Positions 27,189-36,678 of a stretch of 64,000 nt of DNA are shown here, piece by piece. This DNA is from Candidatus Annandia adelgestsuga. Its GTDB lineage: Bacteria > Pseudomonadota > Gammaproteobacteria > Enterobacterales > Enterobacteriaceae_A. The translations under genes and the position numbers were made by a program. The notes under the pieces are model-generated. The model was not told the origin of the DNA. It searched no databases and worked only from the letters and a program-made list of their open reading frames with translations. The DNA lies in the NCBI RefSeq assembly GCF_003956045.1, contig NZ_CP026513.1:182363-246362 (forward strand). The letters are read 5' to 3'. Within the stretch, counting starts at the first letter, position 1. Each line of letters starts with the position of its first letter.

Positions 27189-28166
27189 TTATAAAATTGA
27201 AGTTAAAGCAATAGTATATAATATTTCTTTCATTGAAGCTCCCCTTGATAAATCACTTATATTTTTTTTAACTCCCTGTAAAATAGGACCTATAAAAGTA
27301 ACTTTAGAAGTTCTTTGTACAGCTTTATAAGTAATATTACCAGAATTTAATTCAGGAAATATAAAAATATTTGCACATCCAGATAAAATAGAATTTTTGT
27401 TTTTTATGTACGATATTTTTTTAGATACAGCTGCGTCATATTGTATAGGTCCTTCTATTATTAAATCTGGTCTTTTATTTTTTACAATATTAGTTGCATG
27501 TAAAACTTTTTCTACTTCAATACCTGAACCAGAAATTCCAGTAGAATAAGAAAGCATAGCAATTTTAGGTAAAATATTAAATTTTATTGCAGTATTAGCT
27601 GTTTGTATAGCTATTTCAGCTAATTGATATTTATCAGGATTTACATTAATTGCACAATCACTATATATACAAACATTATTATTTAATAATACAAAAAAAG
27701 CTGAAGAAATTAAAGAACAATTTTCTTTAGTTTTAATTAATTGTAATGCTGGTCTTATAGTATTTGCTGTTGTATTTTCAATACCAGATACTAATCCATC
27801 TACTTCATTATTTTCTAATATTAATGTTGATAATATTATATTATTTTTTAAATCATTTTTAGCTATATTTTTTGTCATTCCTTTATGTTTTCTTAATTCT
27901 ACATATCTATCTATATAATTTTTATAAATATATTTTGGATTAATAATTTTTAAATTATATTTTTTAAATTCAATATCATTTTTTTTAGCTATATTATATA
28001 TTTTTTTTTTAGAACCAATTAAAATGCAATCTGCAATTTCATATTTAGAACAAATATAAGCCGCTTTTATAATTTTATAATTTTCACCTTCAGGTAATAT
28101 TATTTTTTTTTTATTTTTACTAGATAACAAAATTAATTTTTTTATAAAATTATTATTTTTAGTCAT
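27189..28166 (-). CDS. pta: phosphate acetyltransferase, catalytic domain only
   Basis: Interconverts acetyl-CoA and acetyl phosphate. 325 residues: only the C-terminal PTA domain of the 714-residue enteric enzyme. LPEGENYKIIKAA (24-36), DGLVSGIENTTANTIRPALQLI, MLSYSTGISGSG, RPDLIIEGPIQYDAAV and VFIFPELNSGN-type IFIFPELNSGN with YKAVQRT cover the CoA and phosphate sites. The N-terminal BioD-like and DRTGG domains, which regulate E. coli Pta, are absent. The ATG starts exactly at the domain, the short form found in many Gram-positives. ackA lies 75 bp upstream. No Shine-Dalgarno. Confidence 0.95.
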   Translation of the reverse strand: MTKNNNFIKKLILLSSKNKKKIILPEGENYKIIKAAYICSKYEIADCILIGSKKKIYNIAKKNDIEFKKYNLKIINPKYIYKNYIDRYVELRKHKGMTKNIAKNDLKNNIILSTLILENNEVDGLVSGIENTTANTIRPALQLIKTKENCSLISSAFFVLLNNNVCIYSDCAINVNPDKYQLAEIAIQTANTAIKFNILPKIAMLSYSTGISGSGIEVEKVLHATNIVKNKRPDLIIEGPIQYDAAVSKKISYIKNKNSILSGCANIFIFPELNSGNITYKAVQRTSKVTFIGPILQGVKKNISDLSRGASMKEILYTIALTSIL

Positions 28167-28187
28167 ATTTTTTTTAGAAAAATTTAA

Positions 28188-28223
28188 TTTAAATATAATA
28201 TTTTTTAAAATATTATATTTAAA
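28188..28223. repeat. 17-bp inverted repeat between ackA and pta
   Basis: Arms 28188-28204 and 28207-28223 are exact reverse complements with a 2-nt spacer, all A/T, ending 21 bp before the pta ATG on the minus strand. It lies where the missing half of pta would have been. It may act as an ackA 3'-end structure or a pta leader element. Confidence 0.4.
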
Positions 28224-28241
28224 ATTTTTTTTTAAATTAGT

Positions 28242-29444
28242 TTATTTTATTAAATTTATTCCTTCTTTAGCAATAATTAATTCTTCATCTGTAGGTAATA
28301 TTAATATTGGTATTGTATTTATTTTATTTATAAAACCTGATTTACCAACAATATTTTTATTTTTTTTTTTATCTATAATAATATTAAATAATGAAAATTT
28401 ATTAATAGTCAATTTACGCATTATAGTTGCATTTTCTCCTATACCACCTGTAAAAACTATAGCATCTAAATATTTATTTATTAAAGTTATATACCCACCT
28501 ATATATTTAGATAAACGATGACAAAAAACATTTAATGCTATTATAGCTTTACTATTTTTATAATATCTTTTTTCAATATATCTAAAGTCACTACTTTTTT
28601 CTGTTAAACCTAATATTCCAGATTGTTTACTCAATAAATTTTTTATATCTTTCATTGTAATACTTAAATATTCATATAAAAAAAAAATTATAGAAATATC
28701 AATATCACCACTTCTCGTACCCATTAATAATCCTTCTGAAGGAGTTAAACCCATAGAAGTGTCAATTATTTTTCCATTTTTAATTGATGAAATAGATGCT
28801 CCGCCTCCTAAATGACAAACTATAATATTTAATTTATTTTTTTTTTTATTAAATATTTTTGAAGTTTTATAAACAATATATTGATAACTTATACCATGAG
28901 CTCCATATCTACGAATACCATAATTTTTATATAATTTATAAGGTATTCCATATAAATATGATTTTTTAGGCATAGTCATATGAAATGAAGTATCAAAAAC
29001 TGCTACATTTTTTTTAGATAAATTTGGATAATTTTTTATAGATTCATAAATTCCTATTAAATGAGCAGGGTTATGTAATGGAGCAAATACTGAAGATGAT
29101 TTTATTAAATTAATTACTTTATTGTTAATTAAAGTTGAACTAGTTAATTTATTTCCCCCATGAACAATTCTATGCGCAATAACTTTAATTTTATTAAATA
29201 ATAAAATATTTTTTTTTAAAATATTATTAAAAACAAAATTTATAGCTTTTTTATGTGAAATATTTTTTATATATTTAATATTTTTTTTATATTTTAAATG
29301 ATCAAACCACATAATACGAGAATTAGGTAATTTTAAACATTCAACATTACCAGATAAATATTTTTTATCTGATAAAGGATTTATAATAGCAAATTTTAAA
29401 GAAGAACTTCCACAATTCCAAACTAATGATAATTTATTAAACAT
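28242..29444 (-). CDS. ackA: acetate kinase
   Basis: Makes ATP from acetyl phosphate and ADP. 400 residues, the E. coli length. VWNCGSSSLKFA (8-19) with the catalytic Asn, AHRIVHGG with the substrate Arg, VCHLGGGASI, MGTRSGDIDI, FTGGIGENA and PTDEELIIA with the metal-binding Glu are all intact. It precedes pta as in E. coli, and starts 34 bp after nuoN, so the acetate genes look like the tail of the complex I operon. AGG lies upstream of the ATG. Confidence 0.98.
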   Translation of the reverse strand: MFNKLSLVWNCGSSSLKFAIINPLSDKKYLSGNVECLKLPNSRIMWFDHLKYKKNIKYIKNISHKKAINFVFNNILKKNILLFNKIKVIAHRIVHGGNKLTSSTLINNKVINLIKSSSVFAPLHNPAHLIGIYESIKNYPNLSKKNVAVFDTSFHMTMPKKSYLYGIPYKLYKNYGIRRYGAHGISYQYIVYKTSKIFNKKKNKLNIIVCHLGGGASISSIKNGKIIDTSMGLTPSEGLLMGTRSGDIDISIIFFLYEYLSITMKDIKNLLSKQSGILGLTEKSSDFRYIEKRYYKNSKAIIALNVFCHRLSKYIGGYITLINKYLDAIVFTGGIGENATIMRKLTINKFSLFNIIIDKKKNKNIVGKSGFINKINTIPILILPTDEELIIAKEGINLIK

Positions 29445-29478
29445 AAATCAACCTATAATTAATTATATTAAATAATAA

Positions 29479-30909
29479 TTAATATCTTATATGTTTAGAT
29501 TCATTAATTAAAATTTCAGGATAAATTCCTAATAAAATTATTAAAAAAAAACATAATAAAAAAATTATTTTAGAAAATATTTGATAATCGTTATTATACT
29601 TATTTAAAAATTTATTCTTTCCAGTATCATATAAATTAATAATTATTTTTAAATAAGCATATATACTTATAACACTACTTATAATTATAGAAAAAGTCAA
29701 CCACCATAATTTTGTATTTAAACTTGCAAAAATAATATAAAATTTTCCTAAAAATCCTAAAGTAATTGGTAAACCAGCTAAAGACATAAACATTATAGTC
29801 ATAGCATAACCCATAATAGGAAAACGCCAAAATAAACCTTTATAAATTTTAATATTACTAAAATTTTTAATGTTAAATTTATTAGATATAATACTTATTA
29901 TACTAAATATACCTAAATTACTTAAAACATAATTAATTATAAAAACACAAATTATTTGTGATGATATTTTAGTTTTAATAATATAAAAAACAGACATTAA
30001 ATATCCTATCTGTGAAATAGAAGAATATCCTATAATTTTATTTATATTTTTTTGTGTTATTATCATTAAACTTCCAAATATCATAGAAGCACAAGACACT
30101 ATCATAAATAAAAGACGAATATGCATATAATAATCTGGTAAATATAATATCATTCTTGTTAAAAGAGCAAAGAAAACTATTTTATTATTACTAGATAAAA
30201 ATGATAATATTGGTAAAGATAATTTTTTATATATATCTGGAGTCCACAAATTAAATGGAACTAAAGATAATTTAAAAAATAAACCGCTTGAAAATATAAT
30301 GAAACCTAAAGCTAAAAAAGAAGAGTAAAAATCTTCTAAAATAAGAGAAGACATATCTAATGATTTTATTTTAATATATATTAAACTTAATCCAAATAAT
30401 ATTAAAGAAGATGATGTTAAAGATAAAATAGTATATTTTATAGAAGCATTTAAAGATTTTTTTTCATTATACGAAAAATTAATTAAACCAAAAATTGGTA
30501 AAGATAATAATTCTAAACCAATAAAAACAATATGCAAATACATTGTGCTAACTACAACAATTCCACCTAAAGTTGATATTAATATTAATAAATAAAATTC
30601 TTCTTTATAATATTTATATTTTTTTAACCAATAGTATGAAAATATACATGTTGAAAAACTAGAAAGAATTAATAAAGATATATAAAAAAAAGCATAATTA
30701 TCAAAATATAAATAATAATCTAAATAAAAAGCATCCATTTTTTTAATAAAAAAAATAGATGGTATAACTGAAATTAAACCTATATTAGTAATTATTAAAC
30801 TGATTAAATTACTTCTTTTAAAAATTATTAATAATATTAAAATTACAATTGTTAATTCAATTATAATAATAGGTATTAAAGTTAATAGTTCTAATGAAAA
30901 AATTTCCAT
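29479..30909 (-). CDS. nuoN: NADH-quinone oxidoreductase subunit N
   Basis: Proton-pumping antiporter-like membrane subunit. 476 residues (E. coli 485), about 13-14 hydrophobic helices. The key acidic residue is in GLELLSLPIFGL, the pumping Lys in FKLSLVPFNLWTPDIY, and SSISQIGYLMSV and LAGLPITLGFLGKFYI are typical. Last gene of the nuoA-N operon. Confidence 0.95.
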   Translation of the reverse strand: MEIFSLELLTLIPIIIIELTIVILILLIIFKRSNLISLIITNIGLISVIPSIFFIKKMDAFYLDYYLYFDNYAFFYISLLILSSFSTCIFSYYWLKKYKYYKEEFYLLILISTLGGIVVVSTMYLHIVFIGLELLSLPIFGLINFSYNEKKSLNASIKYTILSLTSSSLILFGLSLIYIKIKSLDMSSLILEDFYSSFLALGFIIFSSGLFFKLSLVPFNLWTPDIYKKLSLPILSFLSSNNKIVFFALLTRMILYLPDYYMHIRLLFMIVSCASMIFGSLMIITQKNINKIIGYSSISQIGYLMSVFYIIKTKISSQIICVFIINYVLSNLGIFSIISIISNKFNIKNFSNIKIYKGLFWRFPIMGYAMTIMFMSLAGLPITLGFLGKFYIIFASLNTKLWWLTFSIIISSVISIYAYLKIIINLYDTGKNKFLNKYNNDYQIFSKIIFLLCFFLIILLGIYPEILINESKHIRY

Positions 30910-30935
30910 AAAATTGTTAAACCTAATTTAATTTA

Positions 30936-32417
30936 CTAAATATAATATTGTGAATTATATAATGAAATATGATTTGTATCTAATATAAATTGTGGATAAA
31001 CTCCCAAAAATAATAATAAAATTACCAATAAAATTAATATAAAAAATTCTTTTATAGACATAGTTTTTAATAATCTTCTGTTTTTATTTAAACCATAAAA
31101 AACTCTATGCATAATAAATAGAGAATATATAGTAGTTAATATTAAACTTAATGAACATATAAATGAAATTATTGGATAAAATTGAAAAATTCCCATTAAA
31201 ATTAAAAATTCACCAATAAAATTTCCAGTACCTGGAATTCCTAAATTAGCCATTAAAAAAAATAAACAAAAACCAGGTATATAATTAATATTATTCCATA
31301 AACCATACATTTTTTTTGTATTACTAGTATATATTCTATCATAAATTTGTTCAAATATTATAAATAATGCAGATGTAGAAAAACTTATGGATATAAGTTG
31401 TATAATTAATCCATGATAAACTATCATACTTCTAGTATATGCAGCAATTAAAATTAATCCCATATGAGAAATAGAAATATAAGCTATAAATTTTTTTATA
31501 TTTTTTTGTCTAAAAGACATTAATGAACTATAAATAATAGTAAAAATACCAATATATCTAATAATATTTCCACAATGAATAGTAACATTAGGACAAAAAG
31601 GTATACAAAACCTAATTATTACATAAACAGAAGTTTTAACTATAATACCAATTAAATCAATTGATCCAGAAACTGGTGTATTTTTATGAATTTGAGATAA
31701 CCATCCATGAAAAGGTACTATAGGCATTTTTACTAAACATGCTATAAAAAAACCTAACATAATTAAATATTCTTGAAGACAATTCATATCTGTTTTTAAC
31801 AATAAATTATAATTAAATGTTAAATCACAAGTTTGATCATAATGAAGTAATACTAATATTATAATTGAAACTAACATTAATAAACTAGATAATTGAGAAT
31901 AAATAAAAAATTTATTTGTAATAAAATTTACATTTTTTTTTGAATAATAATTACCCCATTTTATAATCATAAAATAAATTGGAAATAAAATCATTTCCCA
32001 GAAAATAAAAAATAAAAACATATCTGCTGATAAAAATATTCCAAAAGAACAACCTATTATCCATAATAAATTTAATAAAAATAATCCTCTATATTTTTTT
32101 ATTATTTTCCAAGAACACAATATAGATATTATACTTAATATACTAGTTGTTAATATCATTAATATTGATAAATTATCAGCTGCTAGATGAAAATCTATTC
32201 CCAATTTTGTAATCCATGGAATAGAAAATTCAGACTCCCATTCATTAGGCAAAAAATTTTTATTATAAAGATCTAAAAATAATTTTGAAGAAATATAAGT
32301 AACAATTATCATAGATAATAAAGAAATAAAACGTGCGAATATTAAATTAAAATATGATATTTGCCAACAAATTAATCCTCCTAAAAAAGGAATTGAAAGT
32401 AATAAAACTAAAATCAT
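30936..32417 (-). CDS. nuoM: NADH-quinone oxidoreductase subunit M
   Basis: Second antiporter-like pump subunit. 493 residues (E. coli 509). FIFWEMILFPIYFMI contains the essential Glu, ACLVKMPIVPFHGWLSQIHKNTPVSGSIDL the Lys and quinone-side loop, and YISISHMGLI a conserved helix. About 14 transmembrane helices. Follows nuoL by 20 bp. Confidence 0.96.
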   Translation of the reverse strand: MILVLLLSIPFLGGLICWQISYFNLIFARFISLLSMIIVTYISSKLFLDLYNKNFLPNEWESEFSIPWITKLGIDFHLAADNLSILMILTTSILSIISILCSWKIIKKYRGLFLLNLLWIIGCSFGIFLSADMFLFFIFWEMILFPIYFMIIKWGNYYSKKNVNFITNKFFIYSQLSSLLMLVSIIILVLLHYDQTCDLTFNYNLLLKTDMNCLQEYLIMLGFFIACLVKMPIVPFHGWLSQIHKNTPVSGSIDLIGIIVKTSVYVIIRFCIPFCPNVTIHCGNIIRYIGIFTIIYSSLMSFRQKNIKKFIAYISISHMGLILIAAYTRSMIVYHGLIIQLISISFSTSALFIIFEQIYDRIYTSNTKKMYGLWNNINYIPGFCLFFLMANLGIPGTGNFIGEFLILMGIFQFYPIISFICSLSLILTTIYSLFIMHRVFYGLNKNRRLLKTMSIKEFFILILLVILLLFLGVYPQFILDTNHISLYNSQYYI

Positions 32418-32437
32418 ATATTTCTCATAAAAACAAA

Positions 32438-34312
32438 TTATATATATAAATATGTTTTTTTAATAACATAATGTATATGTAATATATTTATTAAAAATAA
32501 CATTATTAAAACACCTAATATAATATTATAAATATACCATCTTAAATACCCATTTTCTATTTTATTAAAAAAATTATTGAATAAAATAATTAAAAAAACT
32601 GGTATATACATTAATTTATCTATAAAATCTATTTTAAATAAAATAAAAGTTATAATTAAATAAGGTTTTACAAAAATTAAATCATATATTGAATTTAAAA
32701 AAAAAGAATTATAAAAAAATCTATGTAAATAATCTATATAATTTTCTTCTAATATGAATTTATATATTTCTATATTATTTTTATAAAATATATAAGAGAT
32801 AATAATTCCAAAAATAGAAGACAAACATGATATTATAATTAAAAATTTTTCATCAGATGATATTTTACAAATAAAACCGTCTAAATAAGGAAATTGAATA
32901 AATAAACCAGCAACTGTAGATAATAAACATAATATTAAAAGAGGTATATTATGAAATATATTTTTTTTAATTATATTATTATATTTTTTATATTTTTCAT
33001 GAAAAACATAAAATATCATACGAAAAGTATATAAAGAAGTTATAAAAGTACCTAATATACATATATAAAAAATATAAATATAATTATTAGAAAATAATCT
33101 CAATAAAATATATTCTTTACTGTAAAAACCAGAAGTTATTAATGGTAATGCTGATAGACTACTTCCACCTATTAAAAAACATATATATAAAAATTTATTA
33201 TTTTTATATGAACAATTCATAGTAAAAATATTTTGATTTCCACTACAATTTTTTATTAAAGATCCTGCAGATAAAAATAAAAGAGCTTTGAAATAAGAGT
33301 GTGTTATTAAATGAAATATTGCTGCTTGCCAAGAACAAATTCCTAAAGATAAAAATATATAGCCTAATTGACTAATTGTAGAATATGCTAATATTTTTTT
33401 TATATTTCTTTGAGTTAAAGCAAATAAACCAGAAATAATTAATGTTATTAATCCAATAACATACATTATATAAAGAATATTTGGTGTTAATATAAATATT
33501 TTATGCATACGAACAATTAAATATATTCCAGCTGTTACCATAGTCGCTGCATGTATTAACGCAGAAGCTGGTGTAGGTCCAGACATAGCATCTGGTAACC
33601 AAGTATACATTGGAAATTGAGCTGATTTACCAATTGCACCAATTAATAAAAATAAATTTGATATTTGTAATATATAATTATTTTTATATAAATACATTAT
33701 ACTAAATTTATTTACTTCTTGAATTGAAATTGTACCTAAATAATTATAAAATATAAATATAGAAATTAATAAAAAAATATCACTTATTTTAGTAGTTATA
33801 AAAGATTTAATTGCGTTTTTTCCATAATTTTTATTTTTATAATAAAAATTTATTAATAAATAAGAACATAAACCAACACATTCCCAACCAAAATACATAA
33901 ATAATAAATTATCAGATATAATTAATAATAACATATTAGCAACGAAAAAATTCATATAAATAAAAAATTTAGCATAATTTTTTTCGTTTTTCATATACCA
34001 TATTGAAAAAAAATAAATTATAGAACTTATTCCAATAACAATTGAAAACATTGTTAAAGATAATTTATCTAATGTAATTTTCATAGGTATTTCTAAACCC
34101 CTAATATCTACTAAATACCATAATATTTGATTAAATGTTTTTCCTTTATTATTAAAAAAATCTATAATACTATTTATTGTTAAATAAATAGAAAACCCCA
34201 TTGTACTAATAATTATAAAATTAATTTTATTTTTAGATAAACTTTTATGATATATAGTTAATATTATACAGCTAATAAAAAATAAAATTATAGATAAATA
34301 TAAAATATTCAT
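32438..34312 (-). CDS. nuoL: NADH-quinone oxidoreductase subunit L
   Basis: Distal pump subunit with the long lateral helix. 624 residues (E. coli 613). FGWECVGLCSYLLINFYY carries the essential Glu; IGKSAQFPMYTWLPDAMSGPTPASALIHAATMVTAG is the family hallmark (found as consecutive blocks); YSTISQLGYI follows. The last 120 residues form the lateral arm and are poorly conserved. Overlapping-style spacing (2 bp) with nuoK. Confidence 0.97.
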   Translation of the reverse strand: MNILYLSIILFFISCIILTIYHKSLSKNKINFIIISTMGFSIYLTINSIIDFFNNKGKTFNQILWYLVDIRGLEIPMKITLDKLSLTMFSIVIGISSIIYFFSIWYMKNEKNYAKFFIYMNFFVANMLLLIISDNLLFMYFGWECVGLCSYLLINFYYKNKNYGKNAIKSFITTKISDIFLLISIFIFYNYLGTISIQEVNKFSIMYLYKNNYILQISNLFLLIGAIGKSAQFPMYTWLPDAMSGPTPASALIHAATMVTAGIYLIVRMHKIFILTPNILYIMYVIGLITLIISGLFALTQRNIKKILAYSTISQLGYIFLSLGICSWQAAIFHLITHSYFKALLFLSAGSLIKNCSGNQNIFTMNCSYKNNKFLYICFLIGGSSLSALPLITSGFYSKEYILLRLFSNNYIYIFYICILGTFITSLYTFRMIFYVFHEKYKKYNNIIKKNIFHNIPLLILCLLSTVAGLFIQFPYLDGFICKISSDEKFLIIISCLSSIFGIIISYIFYKNNIEIYKFILEENYIDYLHRFFYNSFFLNSIYDLIFVKPYLIITFILFKIDFIDKLMYIPVFLIILFNNFFNKIENGYLRWYIYNIILGVLIMLFLINILHIHYVIKKTYLYI

Positions 34313-34314
34313 TA

Positions 34315-34626
34315 TTATTTTATCTCATTTAAAACATCAATATTTAATGTTTTTTTTAAATTATACAATTTAATTAATAACGCTAAACAAATACTAGATT
34401 CAGAAGCAGATATACTCATTAACATCATATATATTATTTGTCCTTCATTTTTATCTAAATAATGATTAGCTATAATTAAAAGTAAACCTGTAGAATTTAA
34501 CATAATTTCAATTCCCATTAATATAAAAAATAAATTTTTACGAATTATTAAAGAAGATGTTCCTAATAAAAACATTATAGTACAAATAATTATACTATTT
34601 TTTAAATTAATCATTATTTTTACCAT
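34315..34626 (-). CDS. nuoK: NADH-quinone oxidoreductase subunit K
   Basis: Small three-helix proton-channel subunit. 103 residues (E. coli 100). ILMGIEIMLNS has the first conserved Glu, and SASESSICLALLIKLY the second. Position between nuoJ (4 bp) and nuoL (2 bp) is the standard one. The N-terminus may instead start at the second Met (MINL), which is closer to the usual length. Confidence 0.95.
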   Translation of the reverse strand: MVKIMINLKNSIIICTIMFLLGTSSLIIRKNLFFILMGIEIMLNSTGLLLIIANHYLDKNEGQIIYMMLMSISASESSICLALLIKLYNLKKTLNIDVLNEIK

Positions 34627-34630
34627 AAAT

Positions 34631-35140
34631 TTATTTTTTTTTTATATTTTTACATATATGTATAGTAACAATCAATCCAGCTAATAAAATTATAGATGAC
34701 AACTCCATTATAAGCATATTATGATTTAATAAATGTAAACTAACGTTTTTAGGATCTATTATTTTTGTATATAAATTTTTTTTTTTTATCTTATTTAAAA
34801 AACGGTTAATTATAAATAATAAATATGACAAAGTTATAATTGTAAAGAAAAAATATCTTATTTTATTTTTATCATTTTTATTATTTTTTTTATAATTTTG
34901 ATTTAATAACATCATTACAAATATAAATAAAACCATAATAGCACCAGTGTATATAATTATTTCTAAAGCACCAGCTACATAATCACCAATATAAAAATAA
35001 ATACCAGATATAGAAATAAATGTAATTACTAAATAAATTAAAGCATATACTGGATTTTTATTAGTAATTACATTTATTATAGATAATATTGATATTGTAC
35101 TAAGTATATAAAAATAATAAATTTCCATATTTTCAACCAT
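34631..35140 (-). CDS. nuoJ: NADH-quinone oxidoreductase subunit J
   Basis: Membrane subunit with five helices. 169 residues (E. coli 184). NPVYALIYLVITFISISGIYF and AGALEIIIYTGAIMVLFIFVMMLLN (about 29-82 in blocks) match well, including the Tyr and Glu of the YTGAIMVL hinge helix. 3 bp from nuoI. The C-terminal half is drifted but still hydrophobic. Confidence 0.95.
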   Translation of the reverse strand: MVENMEIYYFYILSTISILSIINVITNKNPVYALIYLVITFISISGIYFYIGDYVAGALEIIIYTGAIMVLFIFVMMLLNQNYKKNNKNDKNKIRYFFFTIITLSYLLFIINRFLNKIKKKNLYTKIIDPKNVSLHLLNHNMLIMELSSIILLAGLIVTIHICKNIKKK

Positions 35141-35143
35141 AAT

Positions 35144-35677
35144 TTAAGGAATTAATTTTTTAATATTTATAAATTTATTTTTATTTAATTTTACATTATT
35201 TTTACTTTTAAAAGAAATTCCTGATAATTTATAAAAATTATAATCCGGATATTTTCCAGTTCCTGAAATTAATAAATCTTTTTTTTCATATATTAAATCT
35301 TTTCTTTTATATTCACTTAATTCAAAATCATCTATTAATTGTATAGCTTGAGTTGGACAAGCTTCTTCACACATTCCACAAAAAATACATCTAGATAAAT
35401 TAATTCTAAAAAATTTAGCATACCATCTTTTTTTTTTTTCTTTTTTTTGTAAAGATATACAACCTACAGGACATGATACAGCACATAAATTACATGCTAC
35501 ACATCTTTCATCACCATCAGGATCTCTAGTTAATATTAAACGACCTCTATATCTTGGTGAAACATAAGTTTTTTTTTCTGGATATAACTTTGTTTCACGT
35601 TTTTCAAAAGATTTTAAAAAAACTTTAAATATACTACACAATTGTGTAAAAAAAAATAAAAAAATTTTTTTTAACAT
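35144..35677 (-). CDS. nuoI: NADH-quinone oxidoreductase subunit I
   Basis: Hydrophilic subunit bearing two 4Fe-4S clusters (N6a and N6b) that feed N2. 177 residues. [16 protein letters not shown] and [16 protein letters not shown] supply all eight Cys ligands. The N-terminal amphipathic part, the [18 protein letters not shown] approach and the C-terminal extension follow E. coli. AAAGG upstream of the ATG. Depends on the ISC genes at 58474-62508. Confidence 0.98.
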   Translation of the reverse strand: MLKKIFLFFFTQLCSIFKVFLKSFEKRETKLYPEKKTYVSPRYRGRLILTRDPDGDERCVACNLCAVSCPVGCISLQKKEKKKRWYAKFFRINLSRCIFCGMCEEACPTQAIQLIDDFELSEYKRKDLIYEKKDLLISGTGKYPDYNFYKLSGISFKSKNNVKLNKNKFINIKKLIP

Positions 35678-35694
35678 TATAAACCTTTTAATTA

Positions 35695-36678
35695 TTAACT
35701 GTTAAAAATTAAAATAAAAAAAGCTGTTATTAATAAATTTATTAAATTTAATGGTAAAAAAATAATCCAACTTACTAACATAACTTTATCAAATCTAGGT
35801 CTTGGTAAAGAAGCTCTTATTAAAATAAATAAGAATATAAAAAAACATGTTTTTAATATAAACCAAACTATAGGAAATAAAAATGGTCCCTGCCAACCAC
35901 CCATAAATAATATAGTCATTAAAGATGATAATATAATAATATATATATATTCACTTATAAAAAATAAACCAAATTTCATTCCAGAATATTCTATATGATA
36001 ACCATCTGCTAATTCTTGTTCAGTTTCCGGTTGATCAAATGGATGTCTATGACATATAGCTAAACTTGCAATAAAAAAAGATATAAAACTAAAAAATTGA
36101 GGAATAAAATTCCATAAATTTTTTTGACTTAAAACAATATCTATAAAATTTAGAGAACCTGCTCTAGCGATTACCCCCATAGTTGATAAACCTAAAAACA
36201 TTTCATAACTTAGTGTTTGAGCTGTTGCTCTTATTGTTCCAATTAAAGAATATTTATTATTACTTGACCATCCTGCTAATAATAGTGAATAAATTGATAT
36301 TCCTACAATCATAAAAAAAAATAATAAACCAATATTTAAATTTATTATATAAAATTTTGAAGTAATTGGAATTGTTGCTGTAAAACTTAAAATAGATATA
36401 AATATAATAATTGGTGATAATACAAATAAAAATTTATGAGAAAATGGTGGTATCCAATCTTCTTTAAACATTATTTTAATCATATCTGCTAATATTTGTA
36501 AAGATCCTTGCCATCCTACTCTATTTGGACCATATCTATTTTGAAATAAAGCTAATAACCTTCTTTCAATAAAACTCATATAAGATCCAAAAATAATAAC
36601 TAAAAATAAAAATATAAAATTTTTAAATATATTAAAATAAATATTATAATTAAATAACATATTAAATTTATTTTTCAA
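35695..36678 (-). CDS. nuoH: NADH-quinone oxidoreductase subunit H
   Basis: Membrane subunit forming much of the quinone channel. 327 residues (E. coli 325), eight helices. [40 protein letters not shown] and [27 protein letters not shown] are classic (seen in adjacent blocks), as is [13 protein letters not shown] near the end. Its start overlaps the nuoG end by 11 bp. Confidence 0.97.
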   Translation of the reverse strand: MKNKFNMLFNYNIYFNIFKNFIFLFLVIIFGSYMSFIERRLLALFQNRYGPNRVGWQGSLQILADMIKIMFKEDWIPPFSHKFLFVLSPIIIFISILSFTATIPITSKFYIINLNIGLLFFFMIVGISIYSLLLAGWSSNNKYSLIGTIRATAQTLSYEMFLGLSTMGVIARAGSLNFIDIVLSQKNLWNFIPQFFSFISFFIASLAICHRHPFDQPETEQELADGYHIEYSGMKFGLFFISEYIYIIILSSLMTILFMGGWQGPFLFPIVWFILKTCFFIFLFILIRASLPRPRFDKVMLVSWIIFLPLNLINLLITAFFILIFNS

